Positions 5,263 through 7,636 of a stretch of DNA of 7,636 nucleotides are shown in pieces. Location of the stretch: the NCBI GenBank assembly GCA_947451735.1, contig CANGAY010000024.1:1-7636 (forward strand), read 5' to 3'. A model generated the notes under the pieces. That model did no database searches, was not told the DNA's origin, and saw nothing but the letters and a program-made list of their open reading frames with translations. The stretch's first letter is position 1; each line of letters begins with the position of its first letter. This stretch comes from Actinomycetota bacterium. Lineage in GTDB: Bacteria; Actinomycetota; Thermoleophilia; Miltoncostaeales; Miltoncostaeaceae. The position numbers and the translations under genes are program-made.

Positions 5263-6137
5263 GTGCGAAGGTCATTGACGGCCGCGACGGGGCGCGCCGG
5301 GTGCGCGAGCGCGTTGCCGAGGGCTGCGCGGCATTCGAGAAGCGGCACGGGCGAAAGCCCGGCCTGGTGGGAATCCAGGTGGGCGACGACCCGGCCAGCG
5401 AGATCTACCAGCGCAACAAGGCGCAGCAGGCCGAGGAGGTCGGCATGTCGGTGGAGCGCATCAAGCTGCCCGCCGGCACCACCCAGGCCGAGATGGACGC
5501 GCTGCTCGACAAGCTCGACGCCGACGACGCGGTGGACGGCATGCTGGTGCAGCTGCCGGTGCCCGAGCCGCTGGCCGAGCCGGCGATCGCCGCGCACATC
5601 TCGCCCGCCAAGGATGTGGACGGGTTCTCTCCCGTGAACATCGGGCACCTGGTGCGCGGTGAGCCGTGTCTGCGCCCGTGCACGCCGAGCGGTGTGATGT
5701 GGCTGCTTGACGACGCCGGGGTCAACCTGGAGGGCGCGAACGCCGTGGTCATCGGCCGGTCGGTGATCGTCGGCAAGCCGCAGGCGCTGATGCTGCTTGA
5801 GCGCAACGCCACCGTGACCATCGCGCACTCGCGCACGCGCGACCTGCCTGCCCTCTGCCGCGAGGCCGACGTGCTCGTGGCCGCCGTGGGTGTGGCCGAG
5901 ATGGTGCGTGGCGACTGGGTGAAGCCCGGTGCCACGGTCATCGATGTGGGCATGAACCGCCTGGACGATCGCCTGTGCGGCGACGTCGCGTACGACGAGG
6001 TCGCACAGGTGGCCGGGGCCATCACTCCCGTTCCCGGGGGCGTGGGACCCATGACAATCGCTTTCCTACTGGCCAACACCCTCCAGTCCGCCGAACGGCG
6101 GATGGGAGACGAACCGACAAAGGGAATCATCACGTGA
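5259..6137 (+). CDS. folD: Bifunctional methylenetetrahydrofolate dehydrogenase / methenyltetrahydrofolate cyclohydrolase
   Basis: FolD oxidises 5,10-methylene-tetrahydrofolate with NADP+ and hydrolyses the methenyl form to 10-formyl-tetrahydrofolate, feeding purine and formyl-methionine synthesis. The protein has 292 residues, a normal length. Catalytic features are present: Tyr50 and Lys54 in the YQRNK segment, Gln98 in MLVQLPVP, Asp121 in KDVDGF, and PCTPSGV (140-146). The Rossmann cofactor loop GRSVIVGKP (166-174) and the late signature PVPGGVGPMT (257-266) are also intact. The first codons overlap the pcrA stop (ATGA) and the last overlap the npdG start (GTGA), so the three genes form one tight operon. 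The last dozen or so residues after the PVPGG helix are charged and look like a short tail. No internal promoter is evident. Confidence 0.96.
   Translation: MSAKVIDGRDGARRVRERVAEGCAAFEKRHGRKPGLVGIQVGDDPASEIYQRNKAQQAEEVGMSVERIKLPAGTTQAEMDALLDKLDADDAVDGMLVQLPVPEPLAEPAIAAHISPAKDVDGFSPVNIGHLVRGEPCLRPCTPSGVMWLLDDAGVNLEGANAVVIGRSVIVGKPQALMLLERNATVTIAHSRTRDLPALCREADVLVAAVGVAEMVRGDWVKPGATVIDVGMNRLDDRLCGDVAYDEVAQVAGAITPVPGGVGPMTIAFLLANTLQSAERRMGDEPTKGIIT
6121..6125 (+). promoter_or_regulatory. Ribosome binding site of npdG
   Basis: AGGGA, extended on its left by AA, lies eight bases before GTG 6134. It supports the GTG as start rather than the much longer open frame that continues upstream inside folD. 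Confidence 0.6.
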
Positions 6138-6802
6138 AGATCGCGATCTTCGGCGGCACCGGCGACCTCGGTCGCGGTCTCGCCATCACCTTCGCCGCAG
6201 CAGGCCACGAGATCATCGTGGGTTCACGCAGCCAGGAGCGCGCCGACCAGGCCGCCGAGGGCCTGCGCGAGGCGTACCCCGAGGGCAACTTCGTGCCCAT
6301 GGAGAACGCGGCCGCTGCCGCTGCCGGCGAGCTCGCCGTGCTCTCCATCCCGTGGGAGGGCATCGAGCAGACCATTCCGCCGCTGGCGGAGCCGCTGGCC
6401 GGCAAGGTGCTGGTGACCGTGGTCAACGCGCTGAAGTGGGGCAAGAGCGGCGCGATGGCGGTGCTCGACCTGCCGGCGGCATCGTGCGCCCACCAGATTC
6501 AGGACCTGGCCCCCGAGGCCAAGGTCGTGGTGGCCTACAACAACCTGCCGGCCGCAGCGCTGCAGGAGCGTCACCGCATCGAGGGCGACGTCCTTATCTG
6601 CGGCAAGAGCAAGGAGGCCCGCGAGAAGGTCGTGGAGCTCACCAAGGACATCCCGGGGTGCCGTGGCCTGGACGCCGGTCCGCTGGCCAACGCCATCATC
6701 ATCGAAGGCATGACCGCGGTCATCATCAACCTCAATAAGCGGTACGGCGGCGAGGCGTCACTGAACATCACCGGCCTGGAGAACGCGCCCGCGCGCGACT
6801 AG
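6134..6802 (+). CDS. npdG: NADPH-dependent F420 reductase (F420H2:NADP+ oxidoreductase)
   Basis: The enzyme transfers hydride between NADPH and the deazaflavin coenzyme F420 in the cytosol. The 222-residue protein begins with VKIAIFGGTGDLGRGLA, the family's dinucleotide-binding GGTGDLGxG loop (residues 7-15). The second strand ends in GSR (30-32), as expected for binding the NADP 2'-phosphate. Later family features include LSIPWEG, VVNALKW, VVVAYNNLPAAALQE, a DVLICG strand, and the C-terminal LDAGPLANAIIIEGMTAVIINLNKRYG with its buried helix. The GTG start is supported by a Shine-Dalgarno and by the position where homology begins. It overlaps folD by four bases, so both are probably made together. 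The gene implies that the organism makes F420. Direction in vivo (making F420H2 or NADPH) cannot be told from sequence. Confidence 0.9.
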   Translation: MKIAIFGGTGDLGRGLAITFAAAGHEIIVGSRSQERADQAAEGLREAYPEGNFVPMENAAAAAAGELAVLSIPWEGIEQTIPPLAEPLAGKVLVTVVNALKWGKSGAMAVLDLPAASCAHQIQDLAPEAKVVVAYNNLPAAALQERHRIEGDVLICGKSKEAREKVVELTKDIPGCRGLDAGPLANAIIIEGMTAVIINLNKRYGGEASLNITGLENAPARD

Positions 6803-6807
6803 CCGGC

Positions 6808-6855
6808 TGCGACCTGCATGGGGGTGGGGCCGCCTGGCCCCGCCCCCGGGTCGCA
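6808..6855. terminator. Bidirectional terminator between npdG and the metallopeptidase gene
   Basis: GGGGGTGGGGCC (6820-6831) pairs with GGCCCCGCCCCC (6836-6847) around the loop GCCT: twelve pairs, one of them G-U in the plus-strand RNA. An outer helix, TGCGACC (6808-6814) with GGTCGCA (6849-6855), adds seven perfect pairs across an asymmetric internal loop. The structure fills the 54-base gap between the two convergent stop codons. It lacks a U-tract on either strand. Confidence 0.7.
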
Positions 6856-6856
6856 C

Positions 6857-7195
6857 TCACGCGTAGCCCAGCTCCTCCAGGCGCTCCTCGCCCATTCCGA
6901 GGTGGTGCCCCAGTTCGTGCAGCACGGTGACGCGCACCTGATGCCGCAGGGCGTCGGGGTGGGGGAAGTGATCAACCATCGGGTGCATGTAGATGGTGAT
7001 GCGCGGTGGCGGGGCGAACGAGGGCGTACCGCCGTGGGTGGTGGTGGGGAACCCCTCGTACAGCCCGTAGAGCGACCGGCCCACGGCGTGGTGGTCAACC
7101 AGCAGCGCGGTGTCGCGCAGCGCGCCGGCGAAGGGCTCGGGAATGTCGGAGGCGGCGTCCAGCACCAGCGCCTCGAATGCGTCGAGATCGTCCAC
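6857..7195 (-). CDS. Small zincin-like metallopeptidase-family protein
   Basis: The 112-residue protein belongs by pattern to the minimal metallopeptidase family once called DUF1025 (Zincin_1), whose substrates are unknown. Near the C-terminus it has HELGHHLGMGEERLEELGY, with the zinc-type HExxH at 93-97 (His93, Glu94, His97) followed by a glycine and the acidic Glu103, a candidate third ligand. Upstream, ITIYMHPMVDHFPHP and the helix LRHQVRVTVLHEL fit the family layout. There is no signal peptide, so it should be cytosolic. The GTG start at 7195 lacks a Shine-Dalgarno but has TAGATT six bases before it. The longer frame starting at 7251 in another phase has no homology. It follows the thiL stop by nine bases and may be both read through from thiL and expressed on its own. 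Confidence 0.85.
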   Translation of the reverse strand: MDDLDAFEALVLDAASDIPEPFAGALRDTALLVDHHAVGRSLYGLYEGFPTTTHGGTPSFAPPPRITIYMHPMVDHFPHPDALRHQVRVTVLHELGHHLGMGEERLEELGYA

Positions 7196-7201
7196 GGGGC
7201 G

Positions 7202-7207
7202 AATCTA
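7202..7207 (-). promoter_or_regulatory. Putative -10 element of the leaderless metallopeptidase gene
   Basis: On the minus strand TAGATT is followed by six bases (CGCCCC) and GTG 7195. The first three bases of the hexamer are the TAG stop codon of thiL. No Shine-Dalgarno is present in the nine-base gap. The constraint of the stop codon makes the TA partly fortuitous, so this is weaker than the cysE element. Confidence 0.45.
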
Positions 7208-7636
7208 GACCCGACCGTGCTCCCAGCCGAGCGCGTCCGGTGTGACGTCACGTCCGTCGCGCAGGGCCACCACGCCCGGCTCGCCCTCCACCATGTGGCC
7301 GATCACCGTGAGGCCGGGCGACAGGCCGGTGGATGGCGGCAGCGTCGCCAGCAGTTCGTAATCCTCGCCCGCGGTCGCCGCGAACAGGTCGGGGTCGTGC
7401 CCGAGCGCCACGGCCACCTGCTGCACGCCGTCGGCGATCGGCAGTGCGCCCAGATCGATCTCCGCGCGCAGGCCCGATGCCCTGGCCAGCCGGTCGGCGT
7501 CGAGCAGCAGGCCGTCGGAGATGTCCATCATCGATCCGGCGCCCGCCTCGGCCAGATGCTGCCCGCGCGCAACGTGCGGGGTGGGGCGCAGGTGACACGC
7601 CACCAGGGCGTCGCGATCAGCCACACCTGTTCCCAC
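7205..7636 (-). CDS. thiL: Thiamine-monophosphate kinase (C-terminal part)
   Basis: ThiL phosphorylates thiamine monophosphate with ATP to thiamine diphosphate, the active coenzyme. The gene enters from the right edge; 143 C-terminal residues are visible and roughly the first half, including the N-terminal ATP-binding domain, is outside. The fragment carries the AIRS-type signatures SMMDISDGLLLDADRL (fragment residues 35-50, with Asp38 and Asp41) and GEDYELLATLP (90-100), both expected for nucleotide and substrate binding. The GTG at the very edge is simply an internal valine codon. The TAG stop lies nine bases before the metallopeptidase start, on the same strand. Confidence 0.93.
   Translation of the reverse strand: MGTGVADRDALVACHLRPTPHVARGQHLAEAGAGSMMDISDGLLLDADRLARASGLRAEIDLGALPIADGVQQVAVALGHDPDLFAATAGEDYELLATLPPSTGLSPGLTVIGHMVEGEPGVVALRDGRDVTPDALGWEHGRV

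Noticed and set aside
5975..6133. 53-codon N-terminal extension of npdG
   Set aside because: It is a frame-shifted reading of folD; the NADP-binding loop must sit at the extreme N-terminus, which GTG 6134 provides.
1..7636. Search for CRISPR, tRNA, insertion sequences, toxin-antitoxin or defence modules
   Set aside because: No direct repeat arrays, cloverleaf-like segments, transposase motifs or defence-type proteins were seen; every long coding region matches a core metabolic or repair family.

Overview
The window is very GC-rich and densely packed with ordinary chromosomal housekeeping genes. It carries no mobile element, tRNA, rRNA or CRISPR. A coenzyme F420:NADPH oxidoreductase, a UvrD/PcrA helicase with an actinobacterial-style C-terminal extension, frequent GTG starts and several apparently leaderless genes fit an actinobacterium. 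A deep lineage such as Thermoleophilia is possible, but the assignment is an inference from gene content and style, not a phylogenetic result.

Layout, left to right. Bases 1-261 (minus) hold the N-terminal part of a metallo-beta-lactamase-fold hydrolase of the persulfide dioxygenase / rhodanese-associated type. It diverges from cysK (390-1319, plus), O-acetylserine sulfhydrylase. cysK converges on a two-gene minus-strand unit: a stand-alone NIL-domain protein (2003-2239) followed by a GNAT acetyltransferase (1333-1974). The NIL gene diverges from cysE (2280-3050, plus), serine O-acetyltransferase. Next comes a tightly coupled plus-strand unit with 4-base overlaps: pcrA/uvrD helicase (3103-5262), folD (5259-6137) and npdG (6134-6802). 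It converges on a minus-strand pair entering from the right edge: thiL (C-terminal part, 7205-7636) and a small zincin-like metallopeptidase (6857-7195).

How the genes work together. CysE makes O-acetylserine and CysK converts it with sulfide to cysteine. The hydrolase probably handles persulfide or related sulfur species, and NIL domains are known from methionine transport and other sulfur-amino-acid settings, so the left 3 kb reads as a sulfur-assimilation neighbourhood. FolD interconverts one-carbon folates and NADP(H). NpdG exchanges hydride between NADPH and F420, so the two share a cofactor pool. ThiL makes thiamine diphosphate.

The most interesting non-coding signal is a start-site dichotomy. 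Four genes (cysK, cysE, pcrA, metallopeptidase) have a TANNNT -10-like hexamer exactly six bases before the start codon and no convincing Shine-Dalgarno, which suggests leaderless mRNAs. The MBL, NIL, folD and npdG genes instead have recognisable Shine-Dalgarno sequences. The NIL/cysE divergent region also carries overlapping -10 elements on the two strands and a UNCG-capped hairpin over the NIL ribosome binding site. Three GC-rich inverted repeats mark the ends of transcription units. I found no clear candidate for a wholly undescribed multi-gene system; the findings are regulatory and contextual.
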